Assembly (NCBI GenBank): GCA_903820285.1
Contig: CAIJGS010000329.1
Location: 1-62,856 of the forward strand
Source: an uncultured Verrucomicrobia subdivision 3 bacterium
GTDB lineage: Bacteria; Verrucomicrobiota; Verrucomicrobiia; Limisphaerales; UBA11358
DNA length: 62,856 nucleotides
Direction: 5' to 3'
A program made the position numbers and the translations under genes. Shown piece after piece: positions 35,163-43,985 of this stretch. The notes under the pieces are model-generated. The model saw nothing but the letters and a program-made list of their open reading frames with translations. It was not told where the DNA came from and did no database searches. The first letter of the stretch is position 1; every line of letters begins with the position of its first letter.

Positions 35163-36428
35163 ATGCCACTGCAAGATCTCACGCCCCAGCTTCGCACCCG
35201 CCTGAACCGCATGGAACGCGCCGTCGGCTGGTTTGTTTCCTTCGCCATGCTGCTGCTGCTGGCCGGCTTTATCACCTACCTCTACCACGCCGCCATCAAC
35301 AAGGGCTGGTTCAAGATCAAGGCCCAGTTTTTTATCTACGTGTCCACCGCCGACGGCATCAGCCTGGGCGACACCGTTTACCTGATGGGTTCCCCCATCG
35401 GCGCCGTCACCCGCGTGGAACCGCCCGAACCCCGCGAAAAACATGGCGTAAAAGTCACCTTTGAAGTGCTGGAGCCCAGCTACCGTTATATCTGGTCGGA
35501 AGGTTCCTATGTGAAAGCCAGTTCCTCCGGCCTGCTCGGCAAACGCGGTCTGGAAGTCACCCGCGGCACCAACGGCTTCGCCCTGTGCAGCGCCCATCCC
35601 GTCGAGCATCTGGCCGTGGATGAAGTCGCCCGCCGCGCGCTCGCCCAGCCGCAACGCTGGCAAATGTTCCAAAATCTCTACGACGCCAACTCCAACCTCG
35701 TTCTCCGCGCCTACGCCCAGCTCGTCACCACCAACCAGGATGGTTCCCTCGACACCAACAATCTCCAGCACCTGATCGAGCAGAAGCACGCCGCCGTTTA
35801 CGTTTACGATAACACCATCAAGCGCCACAGCATCGCCTCCGTCTGGAACCGCGACCAGCAACACTATGAAGAATTCACCGGCGAAGCGGTCCAGTTGCCC
35901 ATTGATGAATCCCCCGCCCTGACCGAACGGCTGGACCAGATCGTCGCCCAAATCCAGACGGCACTGCCCAATATCCTGGCGCTCACCAACCGCATCGCGC
36001 GCATTCTGGACAACACCGCCAACGTGACGTCCAACCTGAACTCCTCCCTCGTCTCCGCCCAGCCCATGATCACGAATTTTGCCGTGCTCAGTGGCAATTT
36101 GCGCCAGCCCGGTGGCCTCGGCGCGTGGGCCCTCGGCACCAACGGGGCCGACCAGCTCAACGTCGTCCTCACCAACACCGGCACCCTGCTCGCCCACACC
36201 GACACCAACCTCGACGCCATCACCGAGGACATCGGCGTTACCCTCATTCACCTCGGCAACATCACCAGCAATCTGGATACGCAGGTCGCCAACAACCCGC
36301 AAGCCATGAGCAACCTCGTCAAAAGCATCGCCGACACCGACGACCTCATCCAGGGCCTGAAACGCCACTGGCTCCTCCGCTCCGCCTTCAAGAAAAAGGC
36401 CACCAACGCCCCGGCGATTAAAAAATAG
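35163..36428 (+). CDS. mlaD: MCE-domain (MlaD-type) protein
   Basis: 421 residues from the ATG at 35163; an in-frame TTG at 35142 is a weaker start. N-terminal membrane anchor (about 19-40), an MCE domain (about 50-140; ISLGDTVYLMGSPIGAVTRVEPPE, VKASSSGLLGKRGLEVT) and a long C-terminal part with coiled-coil helices (about 230-400). The domain forms a ring that carries phospholipids between the inner and outer membrane. Runs after the degenerate ATPase, and its C-terminal extension is much longer than the MlaD at 55.4 kb. The two MCE loci differ and may handle different lipids. Confidence 0.85.
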   Translation: MPLQDLTPQLRTRLNRMERAVGWFVSFAMLLLLAGFITYLYHAAINKGWFKIKAQFFIYVSTADGISLGDTVYLMGSPIGAVTRVEPPEPREKHGVKVTFEVLEPSYRYIWSEGSYVKASSSGLLGKRGLEVTRGTNGFALCSAHPVEHLAVDEVARRALAQPQRWQMFQNLYDANSNLVLRAYAQLVTTNQDGSLDTNNLQHLIEQKHAAVYVYDNTIKRHSIASVWNRDQQHYEEFTGEAVQLPIDESPALTERLDQIVAQIQTALPNILALTNRIARILDNTANVTSNLNSSLVSAQPMITNFAVLSGNLRQPGGLGAWALGTNGADQLNVVLTNTGTLLAHTDTNLDAITEDIGVTLIHLGNITSNLDTQVANNPQAMSNLVKSIADTDDLIQGLKRHWLLRSAFKKKATNAPAIKK

Positions 36429-36466
36429 TTCTGCGGATATTAGACAAGTTGCCGCCGCCCTCCGGT

Positions 36467-36507
36467 CATTGGATGTTGGGCGTTCAATGTTGAGTGTTGG
36501 ATGTTTT
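36467..36507. repeat. Dispersed CCAACATCC-type repeat (inverted copy)
   Basis: CATTGGATGTTGGGCGTTC and TTGAGTGTTGGATGTT form a stepped repeat of TTGGATG units, between converging genes. The same units occur at 21150, 43651-43684, 45031-45053 and 62436. Confidence 0.5.
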
Positions 36508-36522
36508 CCTTTTTATGGAAAA

Positions 36523-37482
36523 TCACTTCCAATAAGGACACCTCACCCACCGCTTCGGTTCCACCTCGATCAGCTCCGGTGCCGCCGCCGAACATTCCGG
36601 CCGGGCCACCGGACAGCGCGGCGCAAACCGGCAGCCCGACGGGAAATTCCCGATGCGTGGCACATTTCCGGGAATGGCCGGCAGCCGCTCCACATTGCCG
36701 CGCAGTTTCGGCACCGAATTCATCAGCGCCCGCGTGTAGGGATGCAGTGGCCGCCGCAAAATTTCCTGCGCCGGTGCCAGCTCCACAATCTGCCCCGCGT
36801 ACATCACCGCCACGCGATCCGCGATGTCGCCCACAATCCCCAGATTGTGCGTGATCAGCAAAATCGCCATGCCCAGCCGCTGCTTCAGGTCGCGCAGCAA
36901 ATCAAGAATCTGCGCCTGAATCGTCACATCCAGCGCCGTCGTCGGTTCATCCGCCACCAGCAGGCGCGGCTCGCTCGCCAGCGCCATGGCAATCATCACC
37001 CGCTGCTGCATGCCGCCGGACATTTCAAAGGGATAATTCCGCAGCCGCGATTCCGGCGCGGGAATGCCAACGAGTTTAAGCAGGCGAATGACCTCCTGAT
37101 CCGACGCCTTTTCCGGCCGGTGCAACTTGAGCGATTCCTTGATTTGCGCGCCCACGCGGAACACCGGATTCAACGACGCGCCCGGTTCCTGAAAAATGTA
37201 GCTCACCACCCCGCCGCGAATGTCCCGCAATTCGCGCGGCGTCATTTTCAGCACGTTGCAGCCATTCAGCAAAATCTCGCCGCCCACGTAGTTCGCCGGC
37301 GGCGACGGCACCAACCGCGCGATGGACTGCGCCGTCACGCTCTTGCCGCAGCCGCTCTCGCCCACCAGGCACAGCGTTTCGCCCGCGCCGATGGTCAGCG
37401 ACACGCCGTCCACCGCCCGCGCCGCCTCGGCCCCGAGACCGAAGTCGAGTTTCAGATTGTTGATTTCCAGCAATGCCGCCAT
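36523..37482 (-). CDS. Oligopeptide/dipeptide ABC transporter ATP-binding protein (DppD/OppD-like)
   Basis: 319 residues. Walker [11 protein letters not shown]-loop [11 protein letters not shown], signature MSGGMQQRV, Walker [13 protein letters not shown] and switch LLITHN are all present. The C-terminal oligopeptide-binding region carries [14 protein letters not shown], the Cys cluster of this family. It would power import of peptides across the inner membrane with a DppF-like partner and permeases, none of which is encoded nearby. The gene begins at the end of a gap and stands alone, so the transporter is split or orphaned. Confidence 0.9.
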   Translation of the reverse strand: MAALLEINNLKLDFGLGAEAARAVDGVSLTIGAGETLCLVGESGCGKSVTAQSIARLVPSPPANYVGGEILLNGCNVLKMTPRELRDIRGGVVSYIFQEPGASLNPVFRVGAQIKESLKLHRPEKASDQEVIRLLKLVGIPAPESRLRNYPFEMSGGMQQRVMIAMALASEPRLLVADEPTTALDVTIQAQILDLLRDLKQRLGMAILLITHNLGIVGDIADRVAVMYAGQIVELAPAQEILRRPLHPYTRALMNSVPKLRGNVERLPAIPGNVPRIGNFPSGCRFAPRCPVARPECSAAAPELIEVEPKRWVRCPYWK

Positions 37483-37534
37483 GACGATATCAAATAGACC
37501 GCTGTTAAAATTCCGTCCTTAAAACAACTGCTTT

Positions 37535-37980
37535 TTTACCACGAATAAACACCAATAAACACGAATCGGTGTACCAGCAAACCGCTTCGCCAACCCAACC
37601 GCCGAAGCACGGCGTTCACGCCGCTTCAACTTACGAACACACACCGACCAATCGAATCACCCCAGCCCCTCGTACGCTGAAGCGACCTGAAGGTCGCGCT
37701 CCATTGACACGCTGCGCCCAAACCCACCGCCAGCTATCCTCCACCCTCAATCTTTGTCCCCCATCTGTATGAACCAATCGCCCGCTCGGCCAGACCAAAA
37801 CGCGGCAACCGTTTCCCCCTCTCCTCGGGGGAGAGGGCCGGGGTGAGGGCGAGCAACCAACTAAATTTTTCCCGCCAGTATCAAACGCTGCGCCAACCCA
37901 CCGCCCGCCATCCGCTCCCGCTTTATCCTCCATCTTCGCTTTTTCTCATTCGTGTTTATTCGTGTTCATTCGTGGTTGAA
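37535..37980. repeat. Gap 37483-38066: repeat-rich, no gene
   Basis: The ACCACGAATAAACAC family appears at 37536-37566 and inverted at 37948-37978. A half copy of the 160-bp repeat is at 37771-37854 (GAACCAATCGCCCGCTCGGCC through GGGTGAGGGCGAGC). A short palindrome GCGACCTGAAGGTCGC is at about 37682-37697. Nothing here looks like an ORF. Confidence 0.6.
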
Positions 37981-38066
37981 ATCTCTTCCCTACGCGCCAA
38001 CCATCGCAAAAAAGCGGCCCGCATGAAAGGGTTTTCCTTTTTGAAATGGTTGGTTATAGTACCCGC

Positions 38067-38621
38067 ATGGGTGCATTAGATCAGCAACTGGACACGTTTT
38101 TGCGCAAACAGCCGAAGCTTGGCAAGGGTGTCTTCATCGCCAAAACCGCCACCGTCATCGGCGATGTCACGCTCGGCGCACACGCCAGCGTCTGGTATGG
38201 CGCGGTGCTGCGCGGCGACATCAACCGCATTGTCATCGGCCACCACTCCAACGTGCAGGACAACGCCGTGCTGCACCTCGCCGACAAGTTCCCATGCATT
38301 CTCGGCAATTGGGTCACCGTCGGCCACAGCGCCGTGGTTCACGCCTGCAAAGTCGGCGATGAATGCCTCGTGGGCATGGGCGCGATCATTCTCGATGGCG
38401 CCGTCATCGGTAAACAATCCATCATCGGCGCCAAAGCCCTCGTCACGTCGGGCACCAAAATTCCGCCCGGCTCCCTCGTGCTTGGTGCCCCCGCCAAAGT
38501 CGTCCGCAAACTGACCAAGGAAGAACGCGCCGGCCTGAAATGGTGGGCGCAGAAATACGTGGATAACGGGGCTTATTGCCTGATGCATGGCATCGGTGTG
38601 GGCGCACCGCTGCCGAGTTAA
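38067..38621 (+). CDS. Gamma-class carbonic anhydrase-like hexapeptide protein
   Basis: 184 residues from the ATG at 38067. A left-handed beta-helix of hexapeptide repeats with the zinc-type His positions: the His ending NVQDNAVLH and the pair in VTVGHSAVVH, which matches the H...HxxxxH set of gamma carbonic anhydrases. The C-terminal helix (KEERAGLKWWAQKYVD) caps the fold. It may hydrate CO2 or be a related bacterial hexapeptide protein without activity (YrdA/PaaY-like). Monocistronic. Confidence 0.88.
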   Translation: MGALDQQLDTFLRKQPKLGKGVFIAKTATVIGDVTLGAHASVWYGAVLRGDINRIVIGHHSNVQDNAVLHLADKFPCILGNWVTVGHSAVVHACKVGDECLVGMGAIILDGAVIGKQSIIGAKALVTSGTKIPPGSLVLGAPAKVVRKLTKEERAGLKWWAQKYVDNGAYCLMHGIGVGAPLPS

Positions 38622-38644
38622 AATAGAGCAGGCAATATTTTTCC

Positions 38645-38860
38645 CGTAGGAGCCGACGTAAGGAGGCTCTAACTTTATTTGTTTCGTTTAAAATTGCCTG
38701 CCTGTAAGCCGGTCAAATACAAGGCAACTGCCGTAAAATCCAAGAATCCCAAAGGGATTTCGACCCAAAGCCCTGGGTTGCGAGCCTGCGAGCTACCCAG
38801 GGTTACCGCCCCAAAAAATCCGCCCAACCGCAACTCGGTTGCGACCAAGGTAAAGGACCT
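38645..38860. repeat. Dispersed repeat plus hairpin cluster
   Basis: A copy of the GTAGGAGCCGACGTAAGG repeat (38645-38668) is followed by hairpins AATCCC/GGGATT (38745-38759), CCCTGGGT/ACCCAGGG (38771-38802) and CGCAAC/GTTGCG (38829-38843). This is the second cluster of consecutive palindromes in the window. The gap has no gene. Confidence 0.6.
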
Positions 38861-38905
38861 CTTGTTTACAATACACATCCACTGGATCACACCAAAAACA
38901 CACCC

Positions 38906-40138
38906 TCAAACCCATCGCGGTTTTATCAGCAGCCACCCCGCCAGAATCGGAAACAAACCCACCCCCAGCAACAGCGCGCCCAATGGGCGGTTCGGGCCGA
39001 CCGGATAACGGGATGGTTCCGCGTAACCGGTTATCCTGACTTGCTGTTGGGGGATTCTCAAGTTCACCCTTTCCGTCTCAATTTTTACGCCCAGCACGTG
39101 GTGCTCGTCCAACAGTTTTCTAGCCTCCCAATAGGGTTGTTCATTAACCCCTTTCTGCTGGCGTTGCTTTGCTTCTGTCACTGCCTGAACAAGCATGTCG
39201 GTGACGGCTTTTTGTGACGCCAACCTGGTTTCAATGCCGGACACAATGCCAGTCATCCGGTCGTCAATTTGCTCGTTTAACTGGCTTATCCGGTGCCGAA
39301 GCTTTAACCGCACCGGATCGTTCGTTGGGTATTCGCTTTTCAACCGCTCATCTTGCCGCTCGGCTTCATGCAGCTTCTCCAGTAACATGGATAATGTTCC
39401 ATCGGGCCAGATGGCCGGCAACACCTCCCGCAGCCTGTCCTTGCGGTCCTTATTCAAACTCTTTAACTGATACATTTGCGTGTATAGGTTTTGATATGTT
39501 TTTCCCGTTTCATTAATCATCTCTTGGTAATGAGCGATCATTGATATAGGTATTGAATAGTCAGGAGATAACCCCAGCTTTTTTGCCAGCGCATTGACGT
39601 TCGACTGAACCGTCACAATCTCCTTTTCCTGGTCTTGATACCAGGCTTCGAGAAAATTGATGTTCTTCTTTTCCGTCTCGATTCGCAGGCTTTCAAGATA
39701 ATCCTCAAAACATTGACACAAGGTATTGGCCAACCGAGCGGCTTCCTTCGGATCCTCACTGTAAAAGGAGATGACGATCTGCAGCGGATTGGTTCCCAGC
39801 TTCAACTCCATCCGTTGCCGCAACCCATCAATCACCGTTGGCATATTCAGTTTGCTGTTCCCCGCACCACGGTTCTTGGCCCAGACCACCGGCAGGTTCA
39901 AATCCACCGCCAGATTGGATAGGATCAGATCCGACTGTAATGCTTGCGGAGAAAAAATGACCCCATCACGCCCGCCATAGGAAACATCGCCGGGGTTGAA
40001 TGCCGGCTTCCGGCCCTCGGTCGTGGCCGTCGCGCGATACTGGTTGTGACTCACCAACAACCTCAGCCCCGCACCCGCCACCACCAACCCGCCCACTAAC
40101 AGCGCGAGCCCGAGGATTTTGGTCTGCCGTAAATGCAT
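38906..40138 (-). CDS. Wzz/chain-length-determinant-like membrane protein
   Basis: 410 residues. Two membrane helices (about 9-27 and about 382-403) flank a large periplasmic region with extended coiled-coil (about 140-370). The N-terminal strand VSYGGRDGVIFSPQALQSDLILSNLAVDLNLPVVW and the late NLRIPQQQVRITGYAEPSRYPVGPNRPLGALL segment (Pro-rich box before the second helix) match Wzz/GNVR proteins. They regulate the length of surface polysaccharides. There is no tyrosine-kinase domain and no neighbouring polysaccharide genes. Confidence 0.8.
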   Translation of the reverse strand: MHLRQTKILGLALLVGGLVVAGAGLRLLVSHNQYRATATTEGRKPAFNPGDVSYGGRDGVIFSPQALQSDLILSNLAVDLNLPVVWAKNRGAGNSKLNMPTVIDGLRQRMELKLGTNPLQIVISFYSEDPKEAARLANTLCQCFEDYLESLRIETEKKNINFLEAWYQDQEKEIVTVQSNVNALAKKLGLSPDYSIPISMIAHYQEMINETGKTYQNLYTQMYQLKSLNKDRKDRLREVLPAIWPDGTLSMLLEKLHEAERQDERLKSEYPTNDPVRLKLRHRISQLNEQIDDRMTGIVSGIETRLASQKAVTDMLVQAVTEAKQRQQKGVNEQPYWEARKLLDEHHVLGVKIETERVNLRIPQQQVRITGYAEPSRYPVGPNRPLGALLLGVGLFPILAGWLLIKPRWV

Positions 40139-40216
40139 AAGCGGTCAAACCATAGACCCCGATTTCGGTCATCGTGTTCAAAACCAAAGCACCCAATTTT
40201 TTCCATTTCACAGGCG

Positions 40217-40642
40217 TCACCCGATAAACAATTCCGCGCCCACCTTGAAATGCGCCGCCAGTTTGCGGACATGCGGCAGGGTCAGATTGCGGTCACCCCG
40301 TAAAATCATGGCTCCCAGATTTCGGCTGCCACCCAAAATGCGGGACAAATCGGCCGCTGTTTGGCCGTGTTCGGACAGCAGATGCTTAAGTATGTCCACG
40401 CCCCGCAAGGCGGGCCACTTAACATGTTCCGCGTCGTATTCCTCAATAAGCGAGCAGAGCAGGTCAAAATAATCGGCCTGGTCCGGGGTGAAATCTTCCT
40501 GCCACAGCACCATGGCATCAGCTACTTCCGCCACGTTCGCATATTCCACGGCATCATGAATGGGACGCGGCAGCAACCCCCGGCACAAACCCGCGTAGTC
40601 CTTGGGCAGATCCGCAAAGCGAATTTTGGTTTTGGTCTTCAT
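40217..40642 (-). CDS. HTH-type protein, HigA-like
   Basis: 141 residues from the ATG at 40642; the open frame starts at 40822 upstream. The C-terminal half holds a Cro/C1-type helix-turn-helix (LKHLLSEHGQTAADLSRILGGSRNLGAMILRGDRNLTLPHVRKLAAHF). The N-terminal half (IRFADLPKDYAGLCRGLLPRPIHD, EYANVAEVADAM) is as in HigA-type antitoxins that lack the usual partner. There is no toxin ORF next to it. It may be an orphan antitoxin or a solitary regulator. Confidence 0.6.
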   Translation of the reverse strand: MKTKTKIRFADLPKDYAGLCRGLLPRPIHDAVEYANVAEVADAMVLWQEDFTPDQADYFDLLCSLIEEYDAEHVKWPALRGVDILKHLLSEHGQTAADLSRILGGSRNLGAMILRGDRNLTLPHVRKLAAHFKVGAELFIG

Positions 40643-40976
40643 AGCTCGTCTATACAGGGTCGGTGCTGTATTTGTAATATAATATCTATGCAGGGGTGTC
40701 TTTCCGAAGATCAATCTATCGGTTGATGAGGCTCCCCCATCCGGCCTCCGGCCACCTTCCCCCATCCGATGGGGAAAGGAAGAACCTAGGGTGGCGGCAC
40801 CTGGGGTGGCGGTCCATCTCATGGGCCTTACCCCAGGCTAATATCCTGCATCCATTGAGGATGCCCAGAGGCTCATTGGCTGTTTCCAGCCCTTTGTAAA
40901 ATGGGAGCAGACCTTATTTGACGGCCACAAAGATGTGGGTAAAGAAAGGCCGCACGTCGGCTGCTACCCTGCAACT
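40643..40976. other. Gap 40643-40976: repeats only
   Basis: Includes a CATCCGGCCTCCGGCCACC / CATCCGATGGGG phrase (about 40738-40775), CCAGAGGCTCATTGGCTGTT (about 40865-40885), and an inverted CACGTCGGCTGCTAC copy (40954-40968) of the GTAGCAGCCGACG repeat. No gene is evident; the divergent promoter of the HTH gene should lie at its left end. Confidence 0.5.
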
Positions 40977-41600
40977 CTACTTCTTCCCCATCGCCTCCGC
41001 CGTCAGCGCGGTCACCTTGGCCCACTGTTTCTCCGCCACCAGCTTGCGCTCGGCCATCCAGGAACCACCCACGGCTGCCACCTGAGGCAGGGCCAGATAT
41101 GTCGGCAACGTCGCCGCCGTGATGCCGCCGGTGGGAATGAATTTCACGCCCGTGTGGCCGAATGGTCCGATCAGGGCCTTCAGTGCATTCACGCCACCAA
41201 ACGTTTCCGCCGGGAAAAATTTCAGCGTCTTCCAGCCCAGATCCAGCGCCCGGATGATTTCCGACGGCGTGACAATGCCCGGGAACAGCGGCAGCTTCAG
41301 GTCATGCGCCGCCTTGGACACCGCTTCGCTCAGGCCCGGCGACACCCCGAACTGCGCCCCGGCATCCACCGCTTGCTTCACCTGATCGGCCGTCAGCAGC
41401 GTGCCCGCGCCCACACACGCAGCGGACACATTTTTGCGGATCCGCGCAATGGCTTCCGCCGCGCCCGCCGTACGAAACGTCACTTCAATGGTGTTCAAAC
41501 CGCCCGCGATCAACGCCTCCGCCAGCGGTACGGCATCGTCCGCCTGATCAATGACCGCCACGCAAACCAGCCGTTGTTGCAAATAAATCGGTGTATCCAT
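40977..41600 (-). CDS. eda: KDPG/KHG aldolase
   Basis: 207 residues of the eda family. Catalytic residues are visible: Glu39 and Arg43 in TIEVTFRT and the Schiff-base Lys127 in TLKFFPAE. The glycine-rich phosphate-binding segment is IPTGGITAAT followed by VAAVGGSW. It cleaves 2-keto-3-deoxy-6-phosphogluconate to pyruvate and glyceraldehyde-3-phosphate, the final step of Entner-Doudoroff or of uronate use. Its start and the mqnC start diverge with 78 bases between. Confidence 0.93.
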   Translation of the reverse strand: MDTPIYLQQRLVCVAVIDQADDAVPLAEALIAGGLNTIEVTFRTAGAAEAIARIRKNVSAACVGAGTLLTADQVKQAVDAGAQFGVSPGLSEAVSKAAHDLKLPLFPGIVTPSEIIRALDLGWKTLKFFPAETFGGVNALKALIGPFGHTGVKFIPTGGITAATLPTYLALPQVAAVGGSWMAERKLVAEKQWAKVTALTAEAMGKK

Positions 41601-41678
41601 AATCGTTGCCCGCCAGCATGCCGGATTTCGCCCCCGGATGGAATTGATTTCAGCGCGGGAATCGGTTACAGTATCAAC

Positions 41679-42809
41679 GTGATTTACGACGCGTCATTGG
41701 ACGATTTGCTGCAAAAAGTCTGGGATGGTAAGCGCATTGACCGGGCCGATGCCCTGCGCCTGTCCCATCTGCCGCTGGAAGAGCTGGGTACGCTGGCCAA
41801 CCGCCGCCGCGAGCTCGCCAAGCAATCCGCCTATAACGGGCGCGGCAACGAGATCGTCACCTACAACGTGGACCGCAACGTGAATTACACGAACGTCTGC
41901 AATGTCTATTGCAAGTTCTGCGCGTTTTACCGGACGGAAAAGGATACCGATTCCTACGTGATCAGTCTGGCGGAGATGGACCAGAAGATTGCCGAAACCC
42001 TCGCGCTGGGCGGCACGCAGATTCTCATGCAGGGCGGGCATCATCCCAAGCTCACCAAGCAATGGTATCTGGACCTGCTCTCGCACATTAAAAATAAGTG
42101 GCCGCAGATCAACATCCACGGTTTCAGCCCCAGCGAGTTCGTCCATTTCCGCGAAGTGTTCAATGAGCCGCTGGAAAAGATCATTGCCGATTTCAAGACC
42201 GCCGGCCTGGGCTCCATTCCCGGCGGCGGCGGCGAAATTCTGGTGGACCGCGTCCGCCAGCGCATTTCCCCGCTGAAGGCCATGAGCAGCGACTGGCTGG
42301 AGGTCATGGATATCGCGCACAGTCAGGGCCTCTATTCCTCGGCCACGATGATGTTCGGTCACGTGGAAACCATTGAGGACCGCATTGAACATCTCGACCG
42401 TTTGCGCGTGCAGCAGGACAAGTCGCTGCAACGGCGCGCCGCCAGCACCGGCGGCACCCTGCCCGGTCATTTCACGGCGTTCATCTGCTGGACATTCCAG
42501 GCGGAGCACACCAAGCTGAAAGCCCCCACGGTCGGCGCGCATGATTATCTGCGCACGCAGGCGCTGGGCCGCATCTACCTCGACAATTTTGAAAACATCC
42601 AGAGCTCGTGGGTGACGCAGGGTCTGGAAATCGGCCAGGTGGCGCTGAAATACGGCGCGAACGATCTGGGCAGCATCATGATCGAGGAAAACGTGGTGTC
42701 GCAGGCCGGCACCACCTTCCACATGACCGTGCCGGACATGCACCGCCTGATCGGCGATCTGGGCTACGAACCGCATCAGCGCGACAACTGGTACAAGCTG
42801 GTGAATTAA
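41679..42809 (+). CDS. mqnC: Cyclic dehypoxanthinyl futalosine synthase
   Basis: 376 residues from a GTG at 41679 (an in-frame upstream extension to 40935 is antisense to eda and rejected). It is a radical SAM enzyme with the cluster motif CNVYCKFC (Cys74, Cys78, Cys81), GGTQILMQGGHHP and the FTAFICWTFQAEHT substrate-site segment that mark MqnC. It cyclises dehypoxanthinyl futalosine in menaquinone synthesis by the futalosine route. Other mqn genes are elsewhere. This shows menaquinone-based respiration. Confidence 0.94.
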   Translation: MIYDASLDDLLQKVWDGKRIDRADALRLSHLPLEELGTLANRRRELAKQSAYNGRGNEIVTYNVDRNVNYTNVCNVYCKFCAFYRTEKDTDSYVISLAEMDQKIAETLALGGTQILMQGGHHPKLTKQWYLDLLSHIKNKWPQINIHGFSPSEFVHFREVFNEPLEKIIADFKTAGLGSIPGGGGEILVDRVRQRISPLKAMSSDWLEVMDIAHSQGLYSSATMMFGHVETIEDRIEHLDRLRVQQDKSLQRRAASTGGTLPGHFTAFICWTFQAEHTKLKAPTVGAHDYLRTQALGRIYLDNFENIQSSWVTQGLEIGQVALKYGANDLGSIMIEENVVSQAGTTFHMTVPDMHRLIGDLGYEPHQRDNWYKLVN

Positions 42810-42842
42810 CGGCGGTAAATTAATTTTTCAGCCCACATTTTT

Positions 42843-43628
42843 GTGTCTGCCGAAACTCCCCGCATCAGCGTTGTGCTCCCCTGTCACAACGAACAGGACA
42901 ATCTGCGCCCGCTCATCGCCGCCATCAGCGCGGCGCTGGATCCGCGCGGCGAGCCGTATGAAATCGTGATCACCGATGACCGGAGCACGGACAATTCGTG
43001 GACACTGCTCAAACAGATCGCGACGGAGAATCCTCGCATACGCGTACAGCGGTTTGTGCGCAATGCCGGTCAGTCCGCCGCCGTATGGGCCGGCGTGCAG
43101 GCGGCGCGCGGCGAAATTATTGTGACCTTGGACGCGGACCTGCAAAACGATCCGGCAGACATGCCCAAGCTGCTGGATGCGCTAAAAGATTGCGACTGCG
43201 CCACCGGTTCCCGCGTGGCGGCTCGTGCGGCCGGCGACAACCTCACCCGCCAGCTTTCCTCCAAGATTGCAAATTCGGTGCGCAACAAGATCACCGGCGA
43301 GCAGGTGGGCGATGCCGCGTGCGGCTTCCGGGCCTTCCGCCGGGAGTGCGCCATGCAGCTCAAGTTTTTCAAGGGCATGCACCGGTTTCTCGCCACGCTG
43401 TTCCGCATCGAAGGTTTCAAAGTGGTGGAAGTGCCCATCAGCCATCATCCGCGCAACGCGGGCAAGAGCCACTATGGCGTGCTGAACCGGGCGTTCAGCG
43501 CCAGCTACGATCTCTTCGCCGTGCGCTGGATGAAAAAGCGCATGTTCCGCTATTACGTGGAAGAATGTCAGCCGCCGGAAATGCGGAATCCGCACATGGG
43601 CCGCATCTGGCGCGGGCCGGAGACGTAA
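42843..43628 (+). CDS. Family 2 glycosyltransferase, dolichol-phosphate mannosyltransferase-like
   Basis: 261 residues from a GTG at 42843, 33 bases after mqnC. The GT2 fold has ISVVLPCHNEQDNL, VITDDRSTDNSW, VTLDADLQNDPADMPKL (DxD as DAD) and GSRVAARAAGD. The GFRAFRRECA and ISHHPRNAGKSHYGVLNR segments match dolichol/polyprenol-phosphate sugar transferases, but there is no C-terminal membrane domain. It probably makes a lipid-linked sugar in the inner membrane for surface glycan. Confidence 0.88.
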   Translation: MSAETPRISVVLPCHNEQDNLRPLIAAISAALDPRGEPYEIVITDDRSTDNSWTLLKQIATENPRIRVQRFVRNAGQSAAVWAGVQAARGEIIVTLDADLQNDPADMPKLLDALKDCDCATGSRVAARAAGDNLTRQLSSKIANSVRNKITGEQVGDAACGFRAFRRECAMQLKFFKGMHRFLATLFRIEGFKVVEVPISHHPRNAGKSHYGVLNRAFSASYDLFAVRWMKKRMFRYYVEECQPPEMRNPHMGRIWRGPET

Positions 43629-43650
43629 GCAGGTAAAGCCGGGGAAATAT

Positions 43651-43874
43651 CCAACACCCAACATCGAACGCCCAACATCCAATGAAAAGGGGGCGGGAAG
43701 AAGTATGTTTTGAGCTCGCCCTCACCTGTATCCTCCACCGGGGAGAGCGGGTTTTCCTGGCATCCTTTCCAGTCATTCGCCCACCGGTCCGACCAATCCA
43801 GCCGCTCGATTCACGACAGACGCGGCAACCGTTTCTCCCTCGCCTCGGGGGAGAGGGCCGGGGTGAGGGCGAGC
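43651..43874. repeat. CCAACATCC repeat followed by inverted copy of the 160-bp repeat
   Basis: 43651-43684 holds CCAACACCCAACATCG and CCCAACATCCAATGAA. 43714-43874 is a 161-base copy of the repeat at 21180, with GCTCGCCCTCACC at the left and GGGTGAGGGCGAGC at the right but the asymmetric centre (GGTCCGACCAATCCAGCCG) reversed. No gene. Confidence 0.7.
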
Positions 43875-43928
43875 GTTATACCATATAAATATAAGTCTGG
43901 CATCGTGTCAGGCGTTTTCCATAGGCAC

Positions 43929-43959
43929 AAAAAACGGGCGGCAATCACTTGCCGCCCGT
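43929..43959 (-). terminator. Intrinsic terminator of the LysR gene
   Basis: On the minus strand, ACGGGCGGCAA pairs with TTGCCGCCCGT (11 bp, 4-base loop) and is followed by a run of six T (forward A at 43929-43934). It lies 27 bases after the LysR stop. A textbook rho-independent terminator. Confidence 0.85.
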
Positions 43960-43985
43960 GGTGTTTCGGTCCTTAAACGACCGGA

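Noticed and set aside
34956..36368. 470-codon minus-strand open frame
   Set aside because: Antisense to the MCE gene; no domain, skewed Gly/Val content.
40935..41678. N-terminal extension of the MqnC frame (248 codons)
   Set aside because: It is antisense to the eda gene, low-complexity and unlike MqnC. The GTG at 41679 gives the normal family length.
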